The position numbers were made by a program, and so were the translations under genes. Positions 35,653-47,548 of a stretch of DNA of 64,000 bases are shown here, piece after piece; the first letter of the stretch is position 1; every line of letters begins with the position of its first letter. Location: NCBI GenBank assembly GCA_015183035.1, contig JACZZP010000012.1, forward strand, positions 620,001 to 684,000, given 5' to 3'. Under the pieces are notes generated by a model, which was not told the origin of the DNA, did not search any database, and was given only the letters and a program-made list of their open reading frames with translations. The stretch comes from Meloidogyne chitwoodi (taxonomy: Eukaryota > Nematoda > Chromadorea > Rhabditida > Meloidogynidae).

Positions 35653-36522
35653 CTAACGGATATGGAAACTACTTATCATAAACTCTCTTACACAGCACAA
35701 TATCAATGTATTTTACGTCCTGATCAATTTGAAAATAATTCTTTTGGCTTAATTTTTAACAGGTCTGGAAACTTGTTATGTGACGAGTAAATTAATTAAT
35801 AATTAAATTATTTAATTAAATTAATTTATTAGATTAATAATTTGTTACCCAAGTCAACTAAGTGGGAATAACACACTTAACGGTTTTATACGCTCAATTC
35901 CATACCTCCTTAAAGAAAAAAAGGTAAAAATGCTTTAAAATTATTAAATTAATTTAAAAAATACTTCCTTTGATTTAACTACAAATTATTAAATAAATAA
36001 AATTTTATTTAAAAAGAGCAACAATGTCTTCAAAATATTCGAGCAAAAGCAAAAGGAATTCTGCAAAAATAATGAATGTTCTGTGGGTAAACCAGGTTCA
36101 GTCATCTGGAGTGGAATAAAACTTTCATCAACATATAATAAATCTGTTTTCGATACAAACATTACTTTGTCAATAACAGATGAAATGTTAGTTTTTATTT
36201 AATTTTAAAAATTAATTTATAATTAATTTAAGGTATCAATTAAGCAATGTTTCCCTCTTCAATATTGAATTTGCCATAAAAGAAGATATTGCTACACATT
36301 TTAATAAAATAAATAAAATTATAAAATTAGTTTTAATAATATTTTTTAGATAAACAAGTAAAAGGAAAGAGAATTGAAGTTAAAAAAGATAATAATTTGG
36401 CTCAAGAATATTTTTCAAAAATAAGCAAAAGTGCTATCATTTATTTATATTATTTTTTTAAATTATTTTGTATTTTTAAATTAAAAATAAAATATAAATA
36501 TTTATTTGTGTTTATCATTTAA
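35653..36522 (+). pseudogene. Truncated, decayed duplicate of the galectin-like gene
   Basis: Exon-by-exon similarity to exons 2-6 of the gene at 37335. LTDMETTYHKLSYTAQYQC matches LTDMKTTHHSISYINMDQC; LIICYPSQLSG is identical; the SNNV...EFCKNNE...GKP block matches NNVTKKCEEKRTEFCKENE...GKP; and FNIEF-KEDI matches too. Exon-like blocks 35833-35923 (91 bp, same length as its partner) and 36017-36186 keep their splice sites. The signal-peptide exon is missing, the acceptor before LTDM is lost (TTTTAT instead of TTTCTTAG), and no proper intron joins the exon 5 and 6 equivalents, so the frame stops. Downstream galectin domains are absent. A short transcribed gene starting at ATG 35662 cannot be excluded. 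Confidence 0.7.
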
Positions 36523-37334
36523 AGGGTCAGTTTTCTGTATTAAGTTAGTCTTTTTCCAATTTAAGATATATTAGCTAAAATACTAATTTTTTTATTTCTT
36601 TCACTTTAAATATCACTTCCGACTGTCCGTACTATTTTTTTCTTTTTTATGCTTAGCATTTTTTAAAATTTTTCATCATCCAAATATTATCTTAATTAGA
36701 GTTAATGAACAATAAATTACGTACTCATTTATGAATTTTTATTAGCTTTAGTTATGGTTACAATAATTAAACCTTTTTTAAAATTAATTTTTTTTGTAAG
36801 AGTGTACTGTATATTAATATTTATAAATTATTTAATTAAATTTAATTTTTTATTTTTAAGCATAAATTAACAATAAAAATGACGCATTTTTTGAAAGTTG
36901 TTAGGGGTAAACAAAAAAGCTATCTCACTGCCGTCAGACAATATATTTAATAAAATAAGTCTTATTTTAATAATAATCTATTTAATAGTAAATCTGTTAA
37001 ATAAATACATATCTATGTGTGTGGCAAGTAAAAATAATTAAACATTAATTTAATGATTCATTGGAAAAATTAATTTAATAATTAAAAATAGTGTACATAT
37101 ATTATGTAGTAAACATTAGTTTAGTAACCATTAATTTATTTTATTTAATAAAAAATAAGATTTTTCAAATGAATATTAAATTAATATCTAATAATCATTT
37201 TTACTTGCCACGCATATATATTTTTAATAATTTTATTATTAAGTTTTGCTTTAAATGTTTATCATTTATTTTACTTTTTTAAATAATTATAAAAATGTTA
37301 TTTTTTAATTTTATTTTTTTAGAAAATTTTAAAA

Positions 37335-40300
37335 ATGATTGACAAAAATTTAATTTTCTTTATTTTACTGCTTGTCATTCTCAAGTTTATTGTAACCGAG
37401 GAAGAACAGGATCAGAATGGATAGTATAAATTTAAATATTTTATACTAATTTAAATTTAATGTTTCTTAGCATTCACTTAACTGATATGAAAACAACCCA
37501 TCATTCAATCTCTTACATAAATATGGATCAGTGTATGCGTCGCCCAGAACAAGAAACTATTGGATCTTATGGATTAATGTTTGATAAACAAACAAATTTC
37601 CTTTGTGACGAGTAAATAAATTAAAAAATATTAAATTAATTATTTAATATTTTTTTAGATTAATTATTTGTTATCCAAGTCAATTATCGGGAGATAATGT
37701 TAGAAATGGTCTCATTCCAGCAGTTCCCTACCGTCTCAGAAGCAAACAAGTGAGAAATTAAGTCCGAAAATAAATTTATATTTTAAAGAACAATGTGACC
37801 AAAAAATGTGAGGAAAAAAGGACAGAATTTTGTAAAGAAAATGAACATTTATGTACTGCTGGAAAGCCTTATTCACCAATTTGGCATGGAATTATGCTTA
37901 AAACTGAATTTTTGACGGAAAATGTGGAAGAGCCACTCTTCGTTACAACAATTTCCTTGTCAATTACTAATGAAACGTAAGCGTTGTTTTTAATTTATGG
38001 GGAATTAAATTTAAAATTAGACTATAAAAGGGAGGCACTGAACTGGCCTACTTTTAATTAAATGTTTTATAAATTTTAGATATTTATTACATAATACACC
38101 ATCTTTTAACATTGAATTTGGACGGAAAGAGGACATTATAACACGAATCCATAAGAAATATATCCATGGAGAAGACGAAAAAGGTTTAAAAATTTAAAAA
38201 ATTTAATTTTTTAAATTTTTATAGAAAAATATTTAACTTCTGATTTGATCTCTTCTAATGAACACATATATAAGGAATATTTATCTAAAGTGGAAAAGGG
38301 GGCATATTTACATAAATATGTTGGTTTATGGGCTTTTGGATTGGATATATTGCCAACAAGAGCTCAACAATCTTTGCATTTATTTGTGTATAGAGGGTGT
38401 GGGTGTCCAATGGATGTATGGGTATGTGCTTATATTTAATTAGATTACTCTTAGATAATTTTAAGGGTCAGAAGCCAACTTTTTTAAAATTACTGTAAAT
38501 ACCCAATACATATATTAAATTTAGACAGAATTATATAAATTTAAATATTTAGTTCAAGACCCCAACAACACCTGACTCATTAGTGCCTAAAAAATCTAAA
38601 ATATCAAAATCGCATGGAAAGGAAAAACTGGTCAGAGACAAAGACTGCGCAACAAGATATACCAATAACTCTCACCATTCATTGGGAAAAATTACTGATG
38701 ATGAGAAAATTGTTAACTTTACATTATGGACTGGTAATGAAGGAAAGGAAGGAAAAATTGAATTGTTTCGTTCTAATATATCTCTTGTTAAAATGATTTT
38801 TTCTACTAAAGGAATAATTTTTGATCCTACGGTAATATATATTAAAATAAATAAAAAATTGTCGGTTACTACTTATATGCTGATTGCGTATAAAAGTGAA
38901 AACAGTTCTATTTAAATTTTATTTAAAAAGTTTAAAAAATTCATTTAAACTTAATAAATTTCAGTATTTAAACTAGGTAATTTATTTAGATTGAAAGCCA
39001 AACTAATATTTTTAAAATTGGAGCAAAAATAGATGTTACAATTCGATTAAAATATTATATTTGGATATTAATTCAAAGTGATGCAATCGAAAAAGACATT
39101 GTTCATAAAATATTTCACGATAATTGGTGGAATGGAACATACTTCGGATCTGATGTGGAAATGATAATTGATGGTGATATACTTAAAATCACCCCTTTAT
39201 TTATTAATATAATTAATGAACAAGATGTTAAGAATGTATGAACTATTTTGAATAATTTATTAAATTAATTTTCTTAAATCTCTTAAAAATTAATTTTTAG
39301 TTGGCGAAGTCTATGGAACATGTAATTGAAATGCCTTATTCGTTTGAAACTTATAGAGCGAATGGCAGTGTAATTACCTTTGGTTTTCTTTGTAAAGTTA
39401 AAGAAAATGCATCAAATTTTTCTATAAAGCTAATGCATGGTGTTTCGGAAGAAAATGATTATAGTTTGTTTATTTTATATTTTTAGAGGGATTATACATA
39501 TGTATTTATTTATTATAGTTGGAACTACTTTCATTGCATTGGCTGTAGATTTCGTCAAAAATAATTTTCATATTTACCATACAATGAAAGTATAAAATAT
39601 TTTAAAACTTATTAAATAGAAAAGATACTTTTAAAGGGACTATATATTTTTTAGGGAGAATACAAAATTTGAGGGCCTTATTTTAAAATAAAAAAATGAA
39701 ATTTTTGGGTTTATCATGGCTTTCAAATGTTGCTATCTTTATTTATTAATGTTTTTATATAGATAAAGATAATTTTTCAGTCAATAAAATTTTTAAACTG
39801 ATTAAAATAAAAATTAATTCATTTTTCAGCGTTCGAAAAAACAATTATTTCTGAAAAATAGTAAATTTGAAAAAGGAAAGCCATACGAAATTAGAATAAC
39901 GGTTACTGAAATTAACGCTTACAACATTAAAATTGGTATTGCCATCAGTAATGTTACAAAAGGATTAGGTAGAATATTTATTCGGTTACCAATTTGGATG
40001 ATTAATCGAATTGTGGTTAGTTAAATTTTAAAAAAATTTAAAAAATAATTTAAAATTAAGTTAAATGGCGATGTAGAACTTTTGAAATTTGCTCGACGGG
40101 ATATAGCACAAACCCGTCTTTATGCCAGTAGAAAAGAAGTTAATTCTCTTAAATTTAGTCAACAAATAGATATACTAAAAAGTTATGGAACAATTCTATG
40201 TTTTGAAGCAAATATTTTTAAAAGCAAGCAAATGATGACAAACAAAACATTCGATTTTCAAATATTTATGAACCATGATTCACTTGTGACTGGAAGGACT

Positions 40301-42549
40301 AGTAATTAAATATTTTTTCTACTTCAGAGGATAGGCTGGGCACTATTTTTCCACCATAGCCTTGCTTCGGTAAATATCCAGTTGACTGCCCACCTGTCCG
40401 CAAAGTGAATTCGCTCTTTTCTCTTCTTCTCTTACATTTTTGGCGTTAGGAGAAGTGCACGCTTATTTTTCCTTCTCAATTATAGTATGCCTTTTGGCAC
40501 TTGGAAAGAAAGGGATAAAATAATTAAAATTAATTAATAATAAAGTGAAAATATATCTATTTTAAAAGTGACCAAAGATTAATAATCAAAGAACATAAAT
40601 CTGGGACAATATTCTCAAATATATTTCTAGAAGATCAGGTGGATAACAACCTTTTATTGGATTGAAGAAGAGATAAAAACCAGTAAAAGAACAAATATTT
40701 AGGTAATTCAGTTTCTGTAATATCTCATCTGACGGACAATTCTGAATCTTAATCACTTAATTATTAATTAATTTTAATTATTTTATCCCTTTCTTTCCAA
40801 GTGCCAAAAGGCATATTACAGTGTAGAGGAAAAATAAGCGTGCACTTCTCCTAACGCCAAAAATGCAAGAGAAGAAGAGAAAAGAGCGAATTCTCTTTGC
40901 GGACAGGTGGGCAGTCAACTGGATATTTACCCCTTGCTTCGCTACGTCCGTCGTTTCTATCGATATGCCCATCATCCTCCGCAAGTCAAAAACTTTTTTG
41001 CATGGAGTAACTTGGAAGCATCCTCAGTAATCATCTAAAATGAGCTTGGTCCCTCCTTTGATTATTCAATACTCAACTTATCTTTTGGCTTATAAGCATT
41101 TAAAATAGAATTTTAAAATTTTTATTTAAGAAATGGAACAAATCTTGCATCTAACCTTTACATTTGCTCCTGAACATTATGAACGTAATGGAACACATGT
41201 TTCTTATAAAAAAGCAAAAAAATCTTTACTAATAATTGAAACTAATTTCAACGACAATTTGACAACTCAAGAAATAAGAAAAAATCCGATTGGACTAACC
41301 GGTGTGCCTATTATAATTTTAATTTATGCCACTAAACAATACTATATGATTTTTATTAATGGAGGTGATTTTATTTACTACGAAAACGGTATCCCTTCAT
41401 GGGCAGTTAATTATGTTGAGGCAAGTTTTTATTTTTATTAAATTATAAATACATATGTATCTAATGATGTCATAAGTAGAAAAAAAATTTAATCAGATTT
41501 TTAAAAAGATATTTTTGTCTTAAATTCCATTTTCTCTTTGTTTATTAATTGTAAAATAATATCAAATAATTTTAAAATATTTTAGATTACTGGAACCGTT
41601 TCAAATGTTAATTTTGATACACCCCAAAATAATTTGGAAAAATGCCGAAAAATAGAAGAGGATAATGAATTGCCTCAATTTGAATTAAAAAATAATACCA
41701 TGAAAATTGGAGAACCTTTAAAGAATGGCAGTGAAATAATAATAAAATTAACAACACCAGTCCCATTTAATGAAAGTATTGAAATTAATTTTTTAAATGG
41801 TGCTATTGAATGGAATGAAAAAAGTTTAATTTTTAAATTATTATTTTTTTAATTTAAATTTTAGTTGGGCACACCGTCTTTCAATTGAAATTTTCAAAAG
41901 ATTGTTCAAGTGTAGATTCTTACACTGTGAGTTTATTATCTTTTTTAAATTTTTTTTTGGAATAAATTTTTTAACCCGAATATCTTTGAAATTAATAATA
42001 AATTCCAACAAATAAAAATCTACTTATCCTTTAAAATATTAGTTTGATTTTTTAAATTTTTAGACTGGAATATGGTTAAATAAAAATAATGAAACAACAA
42101 CTCAATGTAGTGAACATAATAAACTTAATTTGGAAGAAGATCAATATATTAGAATTAATATTAAAATTAAAGGAAGTTATAAATTTGAAGGTGCAATAGA
42201 AACAGTTGCAGATATTTTTGAAATTAATGGTTCCATAAAAATTCCATTCTCTACAGCACAATATATTCAGGTAAAGAATTCTTTAAAAAAATTCTTAATC
42301 TTTTCGAATGGGTGTGTAATGTATAGCTCAAAAATTGAATCTCTTACTCTATTTACCAGTTAGAATAGAAAACATTTCCCTAAAGTATCACTTAAAAAAT
42401 AAAGTTACTATACCGTCCCTTTGGATGCTAACCTTCTAAATAGACCTTAAACTTAATTATTTATTTATATATATTTTTTTTTCTAGGTTACTGGATTTGA
42501 TGAACTTAAGAATATAACTTTTAGAAGAAATCAAATTTTAAAAAATTAA
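37335..42549 (+). CDS. Secreted protein of tandem divergent galectin-like domains
   Basis: Seventeen exons: 37335-37423, 37471-37611, 37659-37749, 37789-37976, 38080-38183, 38225-38421, 38553-38831, 38990-39235, 39301-39463, 39519-39589, 39830-40015, 40061-40301, 41131-41420, 41586-41823, 41865-41926, 42064-42270, 42487-42549; 951 aa, all phases close. Signal peptide (FFILLLVILKFIV). Repeated blocks look like galectin beta-sandwich halves: GKPYEIRI then RLPIWMINRIVLNGDVEL; FTFAPEHYERNGTHVSY then IPSWAVNYVEITGTV; IKIPFSTAQYIQVTGFDEL. The sugar-contact set HxNPR/W..E of true galectins is not clearly kept, so carbohydrate binding is unproven. True galectins lack signal peptides, which makes this architecture unusual. 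An N-terminal Cys-bearing region is shared with the truncated copy upstream. One intron uses a GC donor; another carries a large foldback element. Confidence 0.7.
40370..40931. mobile_element. Foldback element in an intron of the galectin-like gene
   Basis: Two arms of about 175 bp face each other: left about 40370-40545 and right about 40755-40931, sharing ATCCAGTTGACTGCCCACCT, GGCGTTAGGAGAAGTGCACG and CTTGGAAAGAAAGGGATAAA in inverted order. The loop is about 210 bp. The 40302-41130 intron is otherwise filled with a dispersed-repeat copy (41010-41100). No open frame in it is convincing as a gene. Confidence 0.8.
41421..41585 (+). other. GC-AG intron in the galectin-like gene
   Basis: The exon ends GTTGAG and the intron starts GCAAGTTTTT. 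The next exon (ITGTVSNV) is open only in phase 0, which the nearby GT at 41425 cannot give. GCAAGT is the classic strong GC donor. Confidence 0.8.
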
Positions 42550-43531
42550 TTTAATTAATATTTGACGTTTTTCAATATTTAAGTTTGTTTTTATTTTTAT
42601 AAATTATTTTACGAATTTATACAAAAGTAAAAGGTTTTAATTATTCATTAAAATATTAATTCGGTCTCTTTCCACCCTTTCCCCGTAGTGCTTCTCCTCG
42701 GCTCCACATTAAAGCCATATTCGCCACTATGAGGCACCATAGTCTATTTATAATTACGATTTTGTGGTTCTTTTTCAACAATAATAGAAAAATAACCGAA
42801 AAGGCAAAAAATAATCTTTCGCCGAGCTTGCGATGTATCTACTGTCTTCCCACTTAACCAACACATAGACAATGTTTATCCATAAAATTTTACTATTTAT
42901 ACTTTGGAAAATTTTCTTAAAATTAATTAAATAGTGATGTACTTTAATAAGTAAAAAATTGAAAAATTTTGCACTTTTCTAGTCAAATATCAAAAATTTA
43001 GTCCAAAATTGGACATTTTCATTAAATTTTGCTTCGTATTGTTTTGTGACGAAATATTAACGAAACTGAAAAAAATTAACGAAACAACGAAGCGTTTCGC
43101 ATCAATGTTCTCATGACCGACCTTTTTGCGGTCACAAAAATGACCTGACCAGGGAGCCCAGTCAGGTCAATTTTAGTCATTACCGAAATTCGGTCAGGAG
43201 AACACTATTTCGCACAGGTCTGGTCAATACATACGCTAATAATTTAGAAATTATTATTTTTTATCTTCCCTTTGATTTCAATACATTGCTTATAATTTAT
43301 TTTTTTAACATTTATTTTTTAATTTTTCATTTGTATAATATGTAAATTTAATCACATATTTGTCTTTATCAAATAGAATTTTATTTTTTACAAAAGTGTA
43401 AACTAATGATTTTATTATTTGTTCCTAATAAATTAGTCATCGTTCGTTTTTCATGTAATATATCTTAATTTTATCTTTAAATTTTATTAAAAAAGTCAAT
43501 GAATTTAATAATAAATAAGGAGATATTTTTT
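42550..43531. other. Intergenic with nested inverted-repeat elements
   Basis: No gene seen. 43020-43215 contains ACGAAAC-rich sequence and a TTTCGCACAGGTCTGG end related to the MITE at 11633-11774. Inside it a second palindromic element (43107-43203) is bounded by GTTCTCATGACCGA and CGGTCAGGAGAAC, suggesting one element inserted in another. Confidence 0.5.
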
Positions 43532-46500
43532 ATGGATATTCTATTTGCTATGACAATTTTGCTTTCTTTTGTGGTAAATTTTAAAAATTTATTATTTTTG
43601 AATATGAAAAGTGTTTTTTCTTGAGGAGATCGTAATCAATCTTTTTTAAAGTATTTTTATAAATATACATATGTATATTACAGAAGGAGTGTTCATTTTT
43701 TAATTGTTTAAGCTTTAAGCTGTCTACAGCAACTAAAAATAATTTGGTTAGTTTTTATTAACATGATATCGCAATGAATTTTATATTTCTAAGAACGCTG
43801 AAATATGTTATCATATTGAAACTACTACTTGCCATGCGAAAATAATAGATGTAAACATTTTATTGGAAAAAATTTCATTGATGAGCAGGGACTTAGATTT
43901 TCCTCGGACCAATCGTAATACAATTTTCTTATTTTAAATATAAAACTATTAATAAACAAAAGTGGAGTGTTTTCTTAGTAAATCAACATCAATATCGAAA
44001 CTAAAATAACCGAGACCGATATTGGAATTTATTAAGATAGCTCAGTTAAATCGAGATTTAAAACTTTTTTATTTTTAAAATTTAGTCGACTCTGGTTGTG
44101 GTAAATGCAAAGAATCAACTGATTGTTTTGAAGGAGAATTTAATCAAGAGGATGAAATATTTTATAGTGATTTCATTATAAAAAATTATTTTAATTGTTA
44201 TATTTTATATGGTAAATAATATTAATCTAATTTAAAAAAATTGTACATATTATAGATGAGTTAGTACTTGACAAAACAGATTATTATATACCAATAGAAG
44301 TATGCCGATCAGGTATTAAAACATGCTATTTATCAATTGATTATGATAAAGGTTATTTCTTATTTTTAAATTTTTAAATTTAAATTAAGATTTAAATAAC
44401 CCAAAATTCTATAGAGGTGGTTGTGGTGAATGTCCTGAAAATAAATATTGCATTACTTGCAATGAATTAGGATGTAATTATGATTTAAATAAAATTATAA
44501 ATTTTATTAAAATTCCTTATTTTGCTATGAAAGAAAAAATGGAAAAAATTATATAGACAATATATGTAATGCAAAAAAATGTTTTATATCTTTTGATGTA
44601 AAAGGTAAATTTAATAAAATTATAAAAAAGGAGGATAATTTTTGATATATAATTGATAGTATTTGTGTCTGGATTTCCTCTTATATCTCAATTTTATCGT
44701 AAAAATAAATTGTTATAAATACTTTTTTACATTTAATATTAATTTTAAAAAATTAAGCTGCGAATTATAGTACAACAAATATGGAAAAATATACACAAAA
44801 AGGATGTGGTGATTGCCCTAACAATAAAAATCCATGTAAAACATGTAATTCAAAACTTTGCAATACTGAGAATTTTTTAAAAAGTCATCATTTTTGCTAT
44901 CACAAAGATCACATTTGGAATGAATGTAAAGATAAAGTTTGTTATTATGCTCAGATAGATGTTCCTAACAACTTCTACTATAAGTATGTATGTGGTGAAG
45001 TCTCTCGTCATAGAGATAAAGAAATTTATGAACGTGCTCAATTTGTATCATGTTATCAAAATTTTTGTAATCTACAAAAATTATATAATGAAACATTATC
45101 TTGCTTACAATTAGAAAAAAAGCCAAATGAATTAGCAAAAAAGATGAAATGTAATAAACAATGTGGTGTTGAACGGACTTTAAATGGAGATTGTTTGTGT
45201 TTTAATTAAAACAAAAACAATTAATTTTGTTTTAGTAATACAAGGATGTTTTGATTGTAAAACGAATGTTCCTTCAACACAATGCAAAACATGTAAAACA
45301 AATAATTGTAATGAGGAAAAACTTGTTCATAAACAATGTTTTAATAATGAAGGGATATGTGAAACATCATTCAATGCTTCATGTTATATGACGAGAAATT
45401 TAAATAATAAAAGTATGATTTTGTTATAAAAATATAATTTAAAAAATTTTTAAGTTGAAAAAGGTTGTGGAAAATGTAAAACTAAAGCGTGTAAAGAATG
45501 TCAAGATAATCGTTGTAATGATTGGGATATTAAATTTTATTGTAAAAGTAGTAATGGAAATAATGGTATTAATCAATGTGATACTTCTGATTGTTATATT
45601 ATGAAATTAAATAATAAAGGTTTATTATATTTTTTAGAACCTTTTTCCCGGAAGATATCTAGGGAGCAGTCTCGTTATTCACTAGAGTTGGGAAAACATT
45701 CTGCTAAAATGGCAAAGTATTCAACTTAAACATTCAAAAACATTGAAAATGTTCATTTAACTCAGATCGAAGTTCAATAAATAAAACTTTATCTTATTTT
45801 ATAAAGTAAACAAAAAAGTTAATTTTTAGATAAATATCACTATAATTGTGGCAAATGTCCAATCTCAACATCTGATTTTATTAAAATACCAAAAGAATTT
45901 GATATTAATAAAGTTTTATGTGCAGAATGTAATAATAGTCCTTTCTGCAATACTGAAAAGTTTTTAAAAAACCAAAAGTTTTGTTTAATAAAATCACCAA
46001 ATAATTCATTAACAACAAAAGGAACAAGAGTCTGTAAAGACGAATGTTTTGTTTATAGAAATATTACAACTGGGAATGGTAAATAAATTATTTAAATAAA
46101 CAATTAATCATTCCATGTTTTTTAAGTTACACAAGGCTGCGGAAAGTGTCCATCAAAAATTGATAAAAATGAATGTACAACATGTAAGGAAAATTATTGT
46201 AATGAAGAACAACTTGTTCATAAACATTGTTGGATAAATGAAACAACAATTTGTAAAACTGAATTTAACTCTCCTTGTTATACATGGAGAGCACCAACAA
46301 ATAATGGTAATATATAAATAATAATATTATTTAATTTTATTAAATTTAAAGTTAGTAGAGGTTGTGGATATTGTCCTTTTATTAATTGTAAAGAATGTAA
46401 AGAACATCGTTGTAATGATAATGAACCTCCTTTTTATTGTATTGGATTTAATGGTAATTTTAAAGAATGTAAAGAAAATGATTGTTATATTGCTAAAATT

Positions 46501-47548
46501 GAAATAAATGATGGAGGTAATTTTTTAAAATTAATGACATTTTGTCTTATCTTTCCTTAGTGACATTTTGTCACAGTAAAGGAAGATTTCAAATACCTAT
46601 TAACAATTTTTATTAAAATTTATAGATAATAAAATAGAACAATTTCATTATGATTGTGGAAAATGTCCTTTAAATGTTTTAAATATATTATCAAATAAAA
46701 TAAATATGAGTAATGTACAATGTGTTGACTGTAATAATAAACCAACTTGTAACTCAGATCCATTTTTTAAAAGCCAATTATTTTGTTGGGAAAAGAATGT
46801 TAATGAATGGAATCCAAATAAAGGAAAGAGAATTTGTGAGAAAGGAAAATGCTTTATTGGAGTTGATAAAAAAGAAATTGGTAAAATAAATTAAAAAACT
46901 ATAATTATTCAAATAATAGGTCTAGTTCAAGGATGTGGTAAATGTTCAGAATTTAACAATTTAATTAAATGTAATGATTGTTCTTCTTCACTCTGTAATG
47001 ATGAAACTAAACTTCCACCACCAAGAATGTGTTACCATTTAAATGCCCACTTTCAACCTTTTAAAGTTAAAAATAAAACATGTCACCATTTAATTGATAA
47101 TTGTTATATTGCAATGGATATATTTATGAGAGGTAAGAAAATTAAATTAAAATTAGTAATTCTTATTATAAGGACACTTTTTATATAAAAAGAGTGTCCT
47201 TATAAAGATAATTTTATTTTTTAATTTTTTTAAGCTGAACAAAATTGTGGAGACTGTCCTTTAAAATATAAACATTGTAAAACTTGTAATGAAACAAACT
47301 TTTGTAATAATTCAACTTTAATTCATTTACAAACAAAAACAACAATTAAAACAAATAATTATACTACTGCTACTAATATTATTACAACAACAACAACAAA
47401 AACATTTAAAACAACAATAAAGAAAAGTTTAACAACAACAAAACATTATTTTAATAAAACATCATCTGCTAATTTTAATAAATTTAATATTAAAATTATA
47501 ATAATTTTAATTGTTTTGGCAATGATGTTTTTTAAGGTGTTTTTATAA
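43532..47548 (+). CDS. Surface protein of tandem cysteine-rich Ly6-like modules (one-base frame break)
   Basis: Fifteen exons: 43532-43573, 43684-43746, 43794-43914, 44086-44211, 44256-44351, 44390-44604, 44758-45192, 45236-45412, 45455-45619, 45830-46078, 46127-46306, 46352-46516, 46626-46880, 46920-47132, 47235-47548; about 938 aa if the break is ignored. A signal peptide is followed by about ten modules with C...C...CY, then GCGKCP...C-x2-C-x4-CN (examples GCGDCP...CKTCNSKLCN, GCGYCPFINCKECKEHRCN). The terminal CN and spacing resemble the three-finger (Ly6/uPAR) fold. Nearly every intron is phase 1 and cuts before the GC half, so exons can be shuffled and duplicated. The end is a Thr-rich stalk (TTTTTKTFKTTIKKSLTTTK) and a hydrophobic anchor (IIIILIVLAMMFF). 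Exon 6 lacks one base in an A run near 44534-44548, giving TAG at 44554-44556. Ligand unknown. Confidence 0.72.
44534..44556 (+). other. Frameshift in exon 6 of the cysteine-rich gene
   Basis: Two A6 runs (44534-44539 and 44543-44548) precede an in-frame TAG. The +1 frame resumes the module pattern (IDNICNAKKCFISFDVK) and the following donor then has the phase-1 position used by its neighbours. No splice site can bypass it. Confidence 0.75.

Noticed and set aside
40778..40984. 68-codon minus-strand frame
   Set aside because: Part of the right arm of the intronic foldback element.
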